Shown: in pieces, positions 1-9,518 of the stretch | Layout of the letters: each line of letters starts with the position of its first letter | Position numbering within the stretch: the first letter of the stretch is position 1 | NCBI GenBank assembly: GCA_011088215.1 | Contig: JAALKD010000041.1 | Coordinates: 1-33,221 of the forward strand | Direction: 5' to 3' | DNA from: Sphingomonadales bacterium | Lineage (GTDB): Bacteria > Pseudomonadota > Alphaproteobacteria > Sphingomonadales > Kordiimonadaceae | Length of the DNA: 33,221 nt | Notes under the pieces: generated by a model | Seen by the model: the letters and a program-made list of their open reading frames with translations, nothing else | Told to the model about the DNA's origin: nothing | Databases searched by the model: none | Position numbers and translations under genes: made by a program

Positions 1-49
<49 letters not shown>

Positions 50-72
<23 letters not shown>

Positions 73-1324
73 CGCCAGTTTCCGTTTGCCACCAGGTGTC
101 AACGATAGGGCAGCGCTCTTCGCCCACAACCCGGTGATACCACAGCCAGGCCTCCGGGTTGATCGGTTCACCCACCGAACCCAGCAATCTGATCGAAGAA
201 CGGTCATACTTCTTAACGGGTTCATCGCCCAGGCGCATCAATGCCCGAATGGCCGTGGGGGCAGTATAGAAAATATTGACCTTATGCTTTTCGCATACCT
301 GCCAAAAACGGCTGGCATCCGGATAGGTCGGTACCCCTTCAAAAACAAGGGACGTTGCGCCGTTGGCAAGCGGGCCGTATACGATATAGCTATGACCGGT
401 TACCCAGCCCACATCGGCAGTGCACCAATAAATTTCGCCTTGCTTATAGTCAAAAACATATTCATGGGTCATCGACACCCATACCATATAACCGCCGGTA
501 GTATGCAGCACGCCTTTGGGCTGACCAGTTGAGCCAGAAGTATAGAGAATAAACAGCGGGTCCTCTGCGTTCATTTCCTCAGGCGGGCAGTCGGCCGGCT
601 GGTTCGCCACCAAGTCATGATACCAGATGTCACGCCCTTCGTGCCACTGAGTGGTGCCGCCGGTGCGCCGGAGCACCACAACCGTATCTACCTCCGGGCA
701 TTTGGTCAGCGCAGCATCCACATTGGCCTTAAGCGGAATGGGCTTAGCCCCGCGCAGGCCTTCATCGGCAGTGATCACGTGGGTTGATCGGCAATCAGTG
801 ATGCGGCCCGCCAGCGCTTCAGGAGAAAATCCACCAAAGACAACACTGTGAACTGCACCGATTCGCGCACAGGCCAGCATGGCGTAAACCGCCTCGGGCA
901 CCATGGGCATATATATGGTTACGCGGTCACCTTTTTTTATGCCGTGCGCGCGCAAACCGCCCGCCAACCTACATACATTGTCGTACAAGTCCTGATAGGT
1001 GATGGTCTCGGATACAGTGGGGTCATCGCCTTCCCATATCAACGCAGTATCTGCTGCTTTTTCAGGCAAGTGGCGGTCGACACAGTTTACACAAGCATTA
1101 AGCGTACCGTCTTCAAACCAACGAATATTAACATCGCCCTCGAAGCTGGTGTTTTTGACCTTGGTAAAGGGCTTCATCCAATCAAGCCTGCCGCCGTGCT
1201 GACGCCAAAATGCATCCGGGTCCTCGACTGAACTGGTGTATAACTCCTGGTATTGGGCATCATTGCACAGTGTATCGCGGGCGGCGCTATCAGGCACCGG
1301 GAATATCAGGTCTTCGCTCATCAT
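50..1324 (-). CDS. acs: Acetyl-CoA synthetase, 3'-truncated by contig end
   Basis: Acetate--CoA ligase (AMP-forming): activates acetate to acetyl-AMP and then acetyl-CoA in the cytoplasm. The N-terminal two thirds are present (about 417 of the usual ~650 residues). The ACAS_N region comes first, with the P-loop-like [11 protein letters not shown] at about residues 262-273, then [10 protein letters not shown] and the [10 protein letters not shown] core motif at the very end. The C-terminal AMP-binding lid with the acetylatable lysine is missing because the contig ends. The last ~7 residues and the TAG at 50-52 are artefact; genuine coding probably stops near base 72. Two adjacent ATGs (1324 and 1321) could start it. 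It diverges from the EamA gene across a 136-bp promoter region. Confidence 0.95.
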
Positions 1325-1460
1325 TTGATCCTATCCGTCAGGGCCGGGGCAGGCTTTCCCCCCGCAGGTATATTCTATAGCTTGGTGCATTATTCCAACT
1401 ATTGCCACACAGTATCCGACAAGATAACAACAGTCGTCAATCATTCTAAAGGTCACATCT

Positions 1461-2339
1461 ATGACAGCGCGACCGGCCTCATGGGGCATTGCATCTATTT
1501 TGCTGGGCGGAGTTGCCATTGGCTCCGCCGCCATCTTCATGCGGCTTGCGCCTGTAGCACCGTCTGCCGCTGCCTTTTGGCGCATGGCGCTTAGCATTCC
1601 GGTATTCGCGCTGTTTATTCTGGCGACGCCTACAGGCAGACAACAGTTGCAACAGGTTGACCGCCAACAATTGGTTCAGATGGCAGTTGTTGGCTTCTGG
1701 TTTGCCGTCGATCTATTTTTCTGGCATTGGGCCGTTTCCCGCACCACGGTTGCCAACGCAACGTTGCTGGCTAATCTGGCATCCGTTTTTACCGTCGTGG
1801 TCGGCTTTTTCCTGTTCAGGGAAACATTCTCGAAACTATTTATTGCCGGCTTGGTGCTTGCCATGGCTGGGGCAGCGACCCTGGTTGGGCAGAATGCAGC
1901 CTACAGTCCGCAGTATTTGGTTGGCGATTTTTTGGGGTTACTAACAGCCTTAGCACTAACCGGCTACATAATTACAGCGGCAAAGGCACGCACTGTTTTA
2001 TCGACCACCATGTTAATGGCAGGCTCCGCTGTTGTCAGCGCCGCGCTTTTGCTAGCCCCGGCAATGTTAGCGGACGGTACATTTATCCCAGCTACAGCAA
2101 ATGGCTGGCTGCCCCTGATAGGCTTGGCGCTGGTAACGCACATATTGGGTCAAGGGCTGATTATATACGGGTTGGCGCATATATCGGCAGCCTACGGCTC
2201 AATCGGACTGTTGATACAACCGGTTGTCGCCGCCATTTTAGCTTGGCTAATTTTCAATGAAGCGCTCGGGCCTTTGCATATGGCTGGTGCTGTTATGATC
2301 TTGGCTGGCATTGGTGTTTCCCAACAACGCAGCCGCTAA
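1461..2339 (+). CDS. EamA/DMT-family transporter
   Basis: A 292-residue integral inner-membrane protein of the drug/metabolite transporter superfamily. It is made of about ten hydrophobic helices arranged as two tandem EamA repeats (about residues 10-140 and 150-288). Typical repeat features are visible: a PSAAAFWRM stretch early in repeat 1, a small-residue helix around TTVANATLLANLASVF, and an end helix with ALGPLHMAGAVMILAGI. AAAGG lies shortly before the ATG. Substrate cannot be read; relatives export amino acids, nucleotides or metabolites. It diverges from acs and converges on the methyltransferase at 2357, leaving only 17 bp between stops. Confidence 0.9.
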   Translation: MTARPASWGIASILLGGVAIGSAAIFMRLAPVAPSAAAFWRMALSIPVFALFILATPTGRQQLQQVDRQQLVQMAVVGFWFAVDLFFWHWAVSRTTVANATLLANLASVFTVVVGFFLFRETFSKLFIAGLVLAMAGAATLVGQNAAYSPQYLVGDFLGLLTALALTGYIITAAKARTVLSTTMLMAGSAVVSAALLLAPAMLADGTFIPATANGWLPLIGLALVTHILGQGLIIYGLAHISAAYGSIGLLIQPVVAAILAWLIFNEALGPLHMAGAVMILAGIGVSQQRSR

Positions 2340-2356
2340 TACGCCGAACTCGGCTC

Positions 2357-3346
2357 CTACCAATCAGACATCATTGACGGACCGCTGGACTTTTTGTTGG
2401 CAACGATGCGCCATAGCTTGATGTCGCCAGATTCCAGCAATTTCTTGCGCCGCGTCCAAAACTCAGCTTCGCGCATCAATATCTGAATTTTTTGAGTGCC
2501 ATCGTCGTCGCGCGCCAATTTGGCGGCCACTTCATCCGCGCCTGCCCAGGCCTTGTTGATCATTTCGACATATTGCATGGAAATATCTTCAGAAACCCGT
2601 ACCTGCAGCCGATTGTTTTTTACCAATTCAACCAAATCGTCCGCCAGTACCGGATAGGGTTTCTGGCGTTCGCCCTGAACCCACTCTTTGTATCGGTCTT
2701 TACCGATTGTCGCATCTGAACCCAGAACATATTCGGTCATTAAAAACAGCCCGCCTGGCTTCAATTTGTCTTCAATGTTGGCAATAATATTATTTTTGTT
2801 CTGAATGGTAAACAAAGCCTCCTTGGACAAAGCCCGGTCAAATTTCCTGTCAAAGCTCTCCAGTTCTTCCGGATTATAAAGCTCCAACGCTGCTTTTTTC
2901 TCCATACCATTCATTTTGGAGAGCTTGTTGCCCTTATCGACCAACGTTTTAGATGAATCATAGCCTGTCATCCACACGCCGAATTTGTCCGCCAGAACAC
3001 GGGCAGGGCCGCCCAGGCCAGCGCCGACTTGCAGCATCGACATTTCCGGACTAAGCGCCAACAATTTCGACAATGATACGATAAACTCCGGGCCCCCAGG
3101 TCCACAGAAGCCCTTGCCCCATATATATTGAGCAATATCCACCGTTTCTTCGTCCCACGGGTCAATCGTATCGACGGTGACTTTTTTCTTTTCCTCAGCA
3201 ACAGGGTTGTCAGCAGTTTCCGGCACAGGTGCTTGGTCTCGGATGCGTTTTTTAATCTCATCCGGATCATAGCCTTCCCACCACGCCTTTAAACGCAGCC
3301 CTAACGGCATAGACGTGCTTGGTTTTTTACCCGTTTTAGCAGCCAA
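2357..3346 (-). CDS. Class I SAM-dependent methyltransferase, TTG start
   Basis: A 329-residue protein with a Rossmann methyltransferase core: motif I LQVGAGLGG at residues 105-113, the acidic residue ending strand 2 at Asp130 (TGYD), and a KPGGLFLMTEY post-core strand near residue 195. The N-terminal ~60 residues are Lys/Pro/Glu-rich and probably disordered; the C-terminal ~80 residues form a helical extension ending in a second LWRIVANK strand. The core resembles the cyclopropane synthase/UbiE type, but the substrate is not identifiable. The likely start is TTG at 3346, with AGGG seven bases upstream; Met13 is the alternative. It lies 128 bp downstream of pheT on the same strand, so co-transcription is possible. 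Confidence 0.85.
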   Translation of the reverse strand: MAAKTGKKPSTSMPLGLRLKAWWEGYDPDEIKKRIRDQAPVPETADNPVAEEKKKVTVDTIDPWDEETVDIAQYIWGKGFCGPGGPEFIVSLSKLLALSPEMSMLQVGAGLGGPARVLADKFGVWMTGYDSSKTLVDKGNKLSKMNGMEKKAALELYNPEELESFDRKFDRALSKEALFTIQNKNNIIANIEDKLKPGGLFLMTEYVLGSDATIGKDRYKEWVQGERQKPYPVLADDLVELVKNNRLQVRVSEDISMQYVEMINKAWAGADEVAAKLARDDDGTQKIQILMREAEFWTRRKKLLESGDIKLWRIVANKKSSGPSMMSDW

Positions 3347-3474
3347 TTTTATACCCTAAACTTATTTCGCGCACGCGAATCAAGCACCCCAATCAGTGTT
3401 TGAAGCGAATCTCATCTCTTTTTAACCTCAATATCAAGCCAGAAATTGATTGATAATTTGTGAACAACTTCGTG

Positions 3475-5874
3475 TTAACTGCGCAATATCGCCCCAACCG
3501 CCTTTTCTGCAGCCGCGATAATTTTGACTGACAAGGCCTCAATTTCCTGATCAGAAAAGGTCTCTCTCTTGGGTTCAAATGTCGCCGAAACAGCAATCGA
3601 ACGCTGCCCTTCCGGCACACCTTTACCTTCGTAAAGATCGAACACCGACACCGCCGCAATCGCCGCTTTGTCCGCACCCTTTACCGCTCGGATCAAATCT
3701 GCCACTGGTCGGTCTGCGTCGATCAGGAAAGCAAAGTCACGCTCTACCGACTGCAGATTAGATAGCGCAAGCGCACCTTTGTTCGCGTTTTTGCGCTTGG
3801 CGGCGGGAACGGCGTCCAACATAACCTCAAACCCAACAATCGGACCACCTACATCCATTGCTTTCATTGCGCCGGGATGCAGCTCGCCGAAGCTGGCAAG
3901 AATATTTTTCGGACCAAGCCTGAGTGTGCCAGAGCGGCCCGGATGATACCAGGGCGCCGCCTCAGCAAAAACCTGCAGGTTAGCCGTCGGTGCGCCTGCT
4001 GCCTCAAGAGCTGCGATCGCATCCCGCTTCGCAGCGAAAACATCAACCGAACTTTGACTTGTGGACCAATGCCGCGGTCCGCTTGCGCCAGCGCGAACAC
4101 CAGCAGCAACCAAATGCTGACCCTTGTCACTATCATTTTCATATGTTGGGCCAACCTCAAACAACGCAATACCGTCAAGACCGCGGTCTTTGTTGCGCTG
4201 CACAGTCTGCATCAGATTGGGAAGCATGGATGGCCGCATGCAATCCAGTTCGCTGGAAATCGGGTTATCCACTACAAGCGATTGGTCGCCGCCCCCGAAC
4301 AGTTCGGCAAAATCGCGGCGCATGAACGACCAAGTCATCACTTCATGTAAACCAGCACTGGCCAAACGCCGTTTTACTCGCCGAGCTTTTTTCTGACTTG
4401 CATTAAGGGTTGTTCCCGCTTTGTGATCAATAACCGGCAACGGAACCGACGGAATATCGTCGTAGCCATGAATGCGCAGCACTTCCTCGACGATGTCAGC
4501 CTCGCCTTCCACGTCGACGCGCCAACTTGGAACGCTAACTATGTAGGGGTCATCACCCGACACAGCGAAACCCAACTTTTCCAAAATAGCGACCGCATCT
4601 GCTGCAGGAATATCCAATCCACCCAGCGTGCGCACACGCTCCGAGCGGAACGAAACGGTCTTATTCCATGCTGGCGTTTCGCCCGCGCTGAACGCTGTGC
4701 TGGGCTCGCCGCCGCACAGCTCAACAATCATCTGGCTAGCAATCTCCAGTCCTTGCATTGCAAACAAAGGATCAACGCCGCGCTCAAACCGGTAGCGCGC
4801 GTCTGAAATAATGCCGTGTTTACGGCCAGTTACAGCGGTTTTAACCCGATCAAACAACGCGCATTCAAGCACAACATCCGTGGTCTCGAAGCTGCAGCCA
4901 CTGGCCTCGCCGCCAATAATACCGCCAAACCCAAACACGCCTGCATCGTCAGCGATAACCGTTTCACCGCCTTGGCAAGTATAGTCATTGTCGTCCAACG
5001 CGAGGAAGCTTTCGCCTTTCTCAGCCGTTCGCACATGAATGTTGCCGGTCAGCTTCGCGGCATCATAAACATGCAGCGGACGGCCCAGGTCATGAGTAAT
5101 AAAGTTGGTGATATCCACCAGCGCAGAAATTGGCCGCAACCCAATAGAGGTTAGGCGGTCCTGCAGCCACTGCGGACTTGGTCCGTTCTTAACACCGGTA
5201 AACTTGCGTCCGGTAAAGAGTGTACAGGCCGAGGCATTATCTTGGCCCAGTTTCAGCGAAACACTAATATCACTCGCGTAGCTACCATCAACGGATACAG
5301 TGTCAGCTTCTTTGAGGCTGCCAAGGCCAGCGGCTGCGAGATCGCGCGCGATCCCGCGCACACCCAAACAGTCCTGCCGGTTGGGAGTAATCTCAATGTC
5401 TACAATCGGGTCATCCAGCCCAGCATGGTCAATAAATGACTGTCCCACCACTGCGTTAACATCAAGTTCGATAATCCCGTCATGGTCATCACCCAACTCC
5501 AGCTCACGGTATGAACACATCATACCATTCGACTCGACACCGCGAATCGTCGCCTTTTTTAGGGTTACATCAATGCCGGGTACATAGTCACCAGGTTGAC
5601 CCAGCACAACCTTAATGCCAGTGCGCGCATTAGGGGCCCCACAAACAATCTGCATCTGGTTGGTGCCGTCGGAAACCTGACACACTTTCAGCTTATCGGC
5701 GTCAGGGTGTTTTTCAGTAGAAACCACTTCCGCCACCGTGAAAGGAGCCAACCTGTCGGCCGCATTTTCCACAGTGTCCACTTCCAGACCGATAGCGTTC
5801 AGCGTGCGCACAATCTCGTCGATAGGCGCGTCGGTTTGCAGGTGGGTTTTGAGCCAGCTTAACGAGAATTTCAT
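3475..5874 (-). CDS. pheT: Phenylalanine--tRNA ligase beta subunit
   Basis: Beta subunit of the cytoplasmic alpha2-beta2 PheRS, which charges tRNA-Phe. It has 799 residues, the usual bacterial length. It starts [12 protein letters not shown], followed by the EMAP-like tRNA-binding domain (about 40-150), the B3/4 editing region, the B5 domain (about 400-470), the catalytic-like core, and a C-terminal ferredoxin-fold anticodon-binding domain. The ATG at 5874 overlaps the pheS TGA by four bases (ATGA), indicating translational coupling; an upstream in-frame start inside pheS is not credible. It is the last gene of the rpmI-rplT-pheS-pheT cluster. Confidence 0.97.
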   Translation of the reverse strand: MKFSLSWLKTHLQTDAPIDEIVRTLNAIGLEVDTVENAADRLAPFTVAEVVSTEKHPDADKLKVCQVSDGTNQMQIVCGAPNARTGIKVVLGQPGDYVPGIDVTLKKATIRGVESNGMMCSYRELELGDDHDGIIELDVNAVVGQSFIDHAGLDDPIVDIEITPNRQDCLGVRGIARDLAAAGLGSLKEADTVSVDGSYASDISVSLKLGQDNASACTLFTGRKFTGVKNGPSPQWLQDRLTSIGLRPISALVDITNFITHDLGRPLHVYDAAKLTGNIHVRTAEKGESFLALDDNDYTCQGGETVIADDAGVFGFGGIIGGEASGCSFETTDVVLECALFDRVKTAVTGRKHGIISDARYRFERGVDPLFAMQGLEIASQMIVELCGGEPSTAFSAGETPAWNKTVSFRSERVRTLGGLDIPAADAVAILEKLGFAVSGDDPYIVSVPSWRVDVEGEADIVEEVLRIHGYDDIPSVPLPVIDHKAGTTLNASQKKARRVKRRLASAGLHEVMTWSFMRRDFAELFGGGDQSLVVDNPISSELDCMRPSMLPNLMQTVQRNKDRGLDGIALFEVGPTYENDSDKGQHLVAAGVRAGASGPRHWSTSQSSVDVFAAKRDAIAALEAAGAPTANLQVFAEAAPWYHPGRSGTLRLGPKNILASFGELHPGAMKAMDVGGPIVGFEVMLDAVPAAKRKNANKGALALSNLQSVERDFAFLIDADRPVADLIRAVKGADKAAIAAVSVFDLYEGKGVPEGQRSIAVSATFEPKRETFSDQEIEALSVKIIAAAEKAVGAILRS

Positions 5875-6950
5875 CGACTTAATCCCCCAGCCAGTGTTGG
5901 CAGATCGAGCGCGCGGAACCCGTAATGGCGCAGCCACCGCAGGTCACCGTCGAAAAAGGCACGCAAATCATTCATGCCGTATTTCAGCATAGCGAGCCGG
6001 TCGATGCCGCAGCCAAAAGCAAACCCCTGATATACATCTGGGTCAAGATTACAGGCCTTAAGCACATTGGAGTGCACCATGCCAGAGCCTAAAATTTCCA
6101 ACCAGTCGTTGCCGTCACCAATTTTGACATTACCGTCAGCGAAGCTGCACTGCACATCCACTTCCATCGAAGGTTCGGTGAAAGGAAAATAACTTGGGCG
6201 GAGCCTAAGCGTCACCGCATCAACCTCAAAAAAGGCTTTCAGGAAGGCTTCAAGTGTACCCTTCAGATGGCCAAGGTGGGTATCCTTGTCGATCACCAAT
6301 CCTTCTACCTGATGGAACATGGGCGTATGAGTCGCGTCCGAGTCGGAACGGTAAGTGCGCCCGGGTGCGATGATACGGATGGGCGGTTCTTTGCTCAGCA
6401 TGGTTCTGATTTGCACTGGGCTCGTGTGGGTGCGCAACACTTTGCGTACGCCCTCGGCATTTGGCGACAAATAGAAGGTGTCATGATCCTGCCTGGCCGG
6501 ATGTTCCTCAGGAATGTTTAGCGCCGTGAAATTGTGAAAGTCACTTTCCAGGTCCGGGCCTTCGGCCACATCAAAACCCAGCACGGCGAATATTTCAGCA
6601 ATTTCATCCATCACTTGGCTATTTGGGTGAATGCTGCCTGCAGCATGATCAAGCACAGGCAGGGAAACATCCACACGCTCACCGGCGAGACGCGCTTCCA
6701 GCTCTGCGGTCTCCAGCACTGATTTGCGGGCAGCAATATCACCGGCAATATCACTTTTCAGGCCGTTGAGCGCCGGGCCCATAACCTGACGCTCCTCGGG
6801 GCTCATGCCGCCAAGGCCCTTCATCAGGCCAGACACGCTGCCTTTTTTGCCCAGCGCCGCAACCCGCACATCTTCTAGGGCAGCGATGCTGTCTGTCCCG
6901 GCAATGCGCGCCGTAATGTCCGCCTTAAGCGATGCGATCTGTTCCTGCAT
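5871..6950 (-). CDS. pheS: Phenylalanine--tRNA ligase alpha subunit
   Basis: Catalytic subunit of PheRS, 359 residues. An N-terminal coiled-coil arm (about 1-80) binds tRNA-Phe. The class II core follows, with motif 2 around [19 protein letters not shown] and motif 3 around [17 protein letters not shown]. The start MQEQIASL at 6950 aligns with family N-termini; the longer open frame to 7037 begins at a GTG inside the leader hairpin and is unlikely. It sits 110 bp after rplT with a terminator-like hairpin between them, and is coupled to pheT by an ATGA overlap. Confidence 0.97.
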   Translation of the reverse strand: MQEQIASLKADITARIAGTDSIAALEDVRVAALGKKGSVSGLMKGLGGMSPEERQVMGPALNGLKSDIAGDIAARKSVLETAELEARLAGERVDVSLPVLDHAAGSIHPNSQVMDEIAEIFAVLGFDVAEGPDLESDFHNFTALNIPEEHPARQDHDTFYLSPNAEGVRKVLRTHTSPVQIRTMLSKEPPIRIIAPGRTYRSDSDATHTPMFHQVEGLVIDKDTHLGHLKGTLEAFLKAFFEVDAVTLRLRPSYFPFTEPSMEVDVQCSFADGNVKIGDGNDWLEILGSGMVHSNVLKACNLDPDVYQGFAFGCGIDRLAMLKYGMNDLRAFFDGDLRWLRHYGFRALDLPTLAGGLSR

Positions 6951-6987
6951 AATGTCTGAATCCCGCGTGGATAGAATAATATCTATA

Positions 6988-7029
6988 AAACAAAATAAGG
7001 GAGCCTCACCAACCGGCCAGGCCCCCTTT
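6988..7029 (-). terminator. Candidate attenuator/terminator in the rplT-pheS gap
   Basis: On the minus strand, AAGGG (mismatch) GCC pairs with GGC (mismatch) CCCTT around a 14-base loop, followed directly by ATTTTGTTTT. That is the layout of a rho-independent terminator. It lies between the rplT stop (7061) and the pheS start (6950), so it could terminate ribosomal-protein transcripts or attenuate pheST. PheST attenuation is established in enteric bacteria; no clear Phe-rich leader peptide is visible here. Confidence 0.55.
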
Positions 7030-7060
7030 AATTTCACTTGGTTGCTTGCGCAAACCAGCT

Positions 7061-7420
7061 TTAGTTAGCGAGGGCGGCCTTAGCCTGATCCACAAGCGCT
7101 TCAAAAGCGGATGGTTCGTGCACAGCCAAATCGCTCAGCACTTTCCGGTCCAGCTCGACGCCTGCGAGTTTTAAACCGTGCATAAACTGGCCATATGGCA
7201 AACCGAGCTGGCGGGTACCGGCGTTAATACGCTGTATCCACAGAGCGCGGAAATTACGTTTGCGAGCCTTACGGTCGCGGTATGCATACTGACCAGCTTT
7301 TTCAACAGCCTGGCGAGCAACTTTAATGGTATTCTTACGACGACCCCGATAGCCTTTGGCTTCTTCGAGGACTTTCTTGTGACGAGCGTGCGATACTACA
7401 CCGCGTTTTACACGTGCCAT
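7061..7420 (-). CDS. rplT: 50S ribosomal protein L20
   Basis: A 119-residue, strongly basic protein that binds 23S rRNA early in 50S assembly. It starts [18 protein letters not shown] and contains the family's [26 protein letters not shown] region and the IQRINAG segment, at normal length. It lies 36 bp downstream of rpmI. L20 represses its own operon in several bacteria; no infC precedes the pair here, as infC is elsewhere in the genome. CTCC-type (GGAG on the mRNA) ribosome-binding sequence precedes the ATG. Confidence 0.98.
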   Translation of the reverse strand: MARVKRGVVSHARHKKVLEEAKGYRGRRKNTIKVARQAVEKAGQYAYRDRKARKRNFRALWIQRINAGTRQLGLPYGQFMHGLKLAGVELDRKVLSDLAVHEPSAFEALVDQAKAALAN

Positions 7421-7456
7421 GGTATTTCTCCTAAACCTGAAAGGTGCAGCCCGGCC

Positions 7457-7654
7457 TTAGCCGTAGGGCATGAACTTTTTGATGATTCTGGCATCGGCAT
7501 CACAAAGGATGGTCGTGCCACGCTGGTTGCGGATTTGCTTATTGGTGCGTTTGATCATTCCATGCTGTTTTCCAGCCTGGGCAGACACAACCTTACCAGA
7601 GGCAGTGAGCTTGAAGCGTTTCTTAACGCTCGACTTAGTCTTCATCTTGGGCAT
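7457..7654 (-). CDS. rpmI: 50S ribosomal protein L35
   Basis: A 65-residue basic protein of the large ribosomal subunit. The sequence [21 protein letters not shown] followed by a Lys/Arg-rich middle is diagnostic, and the length is normal. It is the first gene of the rpmI-rplT-pheS-pheT cluster, preceded by AGGAAGAA and a 135-bp upstream region that contains a plausible promoter at 7740-7768. Confidence 0.98.
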   Translation of the reverse strand: MPKMKTKSSVKKRFKLTASGKVVSAQAGKQHGMIKRTNKQIRNQRGTTILCDADARIIKKFMPYG

Positions 7655-7739
7655 TTTTCTTCCTCACATTGCGTAAAGAGTGATCAGTTTGAACAACCTC
7701 GGCAGCCCTTTTCCGGCCGGATCGTTCGACGAATGGGGG

Positions 7740-7768
7740 TGTATAGGGTGGTTTTCTGCGCTTTGCAA
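7740..7768 (-). promoter_or_regulatory. Candidate sigma-70 promoter for rpmI-rplT(-pheST)
   Basis: On the minus strand TTGCAA (7768-7763) and TATACA (7745-7740) are separated by exactly 17 bases. Each matches the sigma-70 consensus in four of six positions. Transcription would begin near 7733, giving an ~80-base leader before rpmI, enough for L20-type autoregulatory structure. This is pattern matching only. Confidence 0.45.
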
Positions 7769-7789
7769 GCAGATTCAGCGGGTTTTTCC

Positions 7790-9361
7790 CTATTTTGCAG
7801 TCATATCTTTTTGGCGCCCAAGCGCTGGGGCTTCAACCCGATCATGGCTGGCAAAATAGCCAAGCAATATTTCCGAGATAAGCCCCGCATTCCCCGTCTT
7901 TTCAACCTCGGTAAATGTGGTGAACAAATCAGCGCCGTTGGCGATAATTGTCGGCGCACCAGCGGTGAAAACGTCCTCTGGCTTTATCGGCTCTCCGTTT
8001 CTGGACATGGACAAAACCCTTTGTCCCTCTGGCTTTGAGCGATCATAAGCCAACTCAAATCCGGATATCTCAAGCAAACCGCGCTCAAAGGTCAGCGATT
8101 GTTCTATCAAGTCCTTAATTTGGCGCCCGTTAAGCTGCATGGTTAATACATGGTCTATGAAAGGATACACATCCAGAATATCAACCCGGCGGATGTCTCC
8201 AGCTGGCAGGTCTTTGCGTAGACTTCCAGGATGAATGAAAGCAATATCAGTTCCTGCTTTTTCCCGGAAAATGTCAGCGAACAAGTTACCCAGCGCCGAT
8301 TCTTCCATGTATTTACGGTTCATATAAGCCGCAGACCGACCAATCACCTCAAACAATTCGGGGAACTTGGCGCGCGCGCTCGCAATTCTGGCCCGTACCA
8401 GTGGGTCGGGCGCATATTTAACGGCATCCACAGGAATAAGCTTGCCGTCATGCCGTTTTATTGCCCCAGCAGCATCCAAGGTAAGTTCCAGAAAACCGAG
8501 GTGTGTGGCCTGACCGTAGGTCTGCATAATGATAGTACCCGTATCAGGATGAATAACCGGCTTGGGTGTGCCTGCGTCGGCATGACCGGCAAACATAACG
8601 TCAACACCGCGCACCGCGCCAGCCAGGCGGACATCTGCGTCAATGTCGCGTTGGGTCCGTGGATCAGTTTCGGCGTCTGTTTGCATCGGCGCTGTTTTGC
8701 CCTGATGGGCAAGCAATACAACAACATCCACTTCATCGTGGATTGCATCAACCGACTTCTGCACAGCCACTGCTTCATCAGTTACGTCCAGAGGTGCGAT
8801 AAACGCAGGAATGATGGCTGACACTGCGTCTCGGCCCATGATGCCAACAACACCGATACGAACACCGGCGCGTTCGATGATTGTATGGGTTTGCGCAAAC
8901 GGGTGGTTGGTACCTTTGTAAAACATATTTGCGGACAACACCGGAAACGGTGCACGGTTTTTCTGCCAGCCGAAGACCTCAACGCCGTACTCAAACTCGT
9001 GGTTGCCAATGCCCAGCGCATCATATCCCATGATTGCCATCAAATCGAACGCGAGCGCGCCCTGAGTTTCCTTTGCCAGAGCACCGGTGAAAATATCCCC
9101 GGAATCAAACAAGAAAGTGCGCGGGTTTGTTGCCCTGATCTGGTTAATGAGAGTGGTCATCTCAGCAATACCGCCGATGCGCTCCAGATCATCAAGCCAG
9201 AAAGCCGGTATGGGATCGTAGGCGCTTTCCACATCATTGGTGAACAACAGAGTGACCTTCTTGTCTGCAGCCTGCACAATTGTGCTCGCGGCAAAACTGA
9301 GGACCAAACAAAACAAAAGACCAGTGACTATATTCCCTGTTGGCTCGTAAATGCGGCGCAT
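7790..9361 (-). CDS. Secreted 5'-nucleotidase/UshA-like metallophosphatase
   Basis: Predicted periplasmic two-domain phosphohydrolase of about 523 residues. After a signal peptide (hydrophobic GLLFCLVLSFAAS, cleavage near VQAAD) comes a calcineurin-like metallophosphatase domain with TNDVES, DSGDIFTG, GNHEFEYG, LLAHQGK and AGHADAG. A 5'-nucleotidase C-terminal domain follows (LGNLFADIFREKAGTDIAF, then LNGRQIKDLIE). The metal-site TND-x-H motif reads TND-V-E, and the GHxQ/H position is Asp, so the metal centre departs from UshA. The open frame extends to 9472, but that would run through the katG terminator. GGGAG sits seven bases before the ATG at 9361, with 9367 as alternative. The substrate is probably nucleotides or another phosphoester. 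Confidence 0.88.
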   Translation of the reverse strand: MRRIYEPTGNIVTGLLFCLVLSFAASTIVQAADKKVTLLFTNDVESAYDPIPAFWLDDLERIGGIAEMTTLINQIRATNPRTFLFDSGDIFTGALAKETQGALAFDLMAIMGYDALGIGNHEFEYGVEVFGWQKNRAPFPVLSANMFYKGTNHPFAQTHTIIERAGVRIGVVGIMGRDAVSAIIPAFIAPLDVTDEAVAVQKSVDAIHDEVDVVVLLAHQGKTAPMQTDAETDPRTQRDIDADVRLAGAVRGVDVMFAGHADAGTPKPVIHPDTGTIIMQTYGQATHLGFLELTLDAAGAIKRHDGKLIPVDAVKYAPDPLVRARIASARAKFPELFEVIGRSAAYMNRKYMEESALGNLFADIFREKAGTDIAFIHPGSLRKDLPAGDIRRVDILDVYPFIDHVLTMQLNGRQIKDLIEQSLTFERGLLEISGFELAYDRSKPEGQRVLSMSRNGEPIKPEDVFTAGAPTIIANGADLFTTFTEVEKTGNAGLISEILLGYFASHDRVEAPALGRQKDMTAK

Positions 9362-9461
9362 ATCCATTCTCCCTTTCGACAAGGCTAATTCGATCAGGGT
9401 TGTGCGGACAAGGTTTCTTTGCATCAACGCACCTAAAAAGTGCCTGTCGAATAAGGAGTAC

Positions 9462-9490
9462 AAAAAAGCCACCCCTGCGAGGGGTGGCTT
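9462..9490 (-). terminator. Intrinsic terminator of katG
   Basis: A perfect ten-base inverted repeat (AAGCCACCCC at 9466-9475, GGGGTGGCTT at 9481-9490) encloses a five-base loop. On the minus strand it is followed by a T run (9467-9462). It lies 29 bp after the katG stop and would end katG transcription before the nucleotidase gene. Confidence 0.9.
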
Positions 9491-9518
9491 AAAAATGTTA
9501 ACTGCAAGATAAGTTTGT

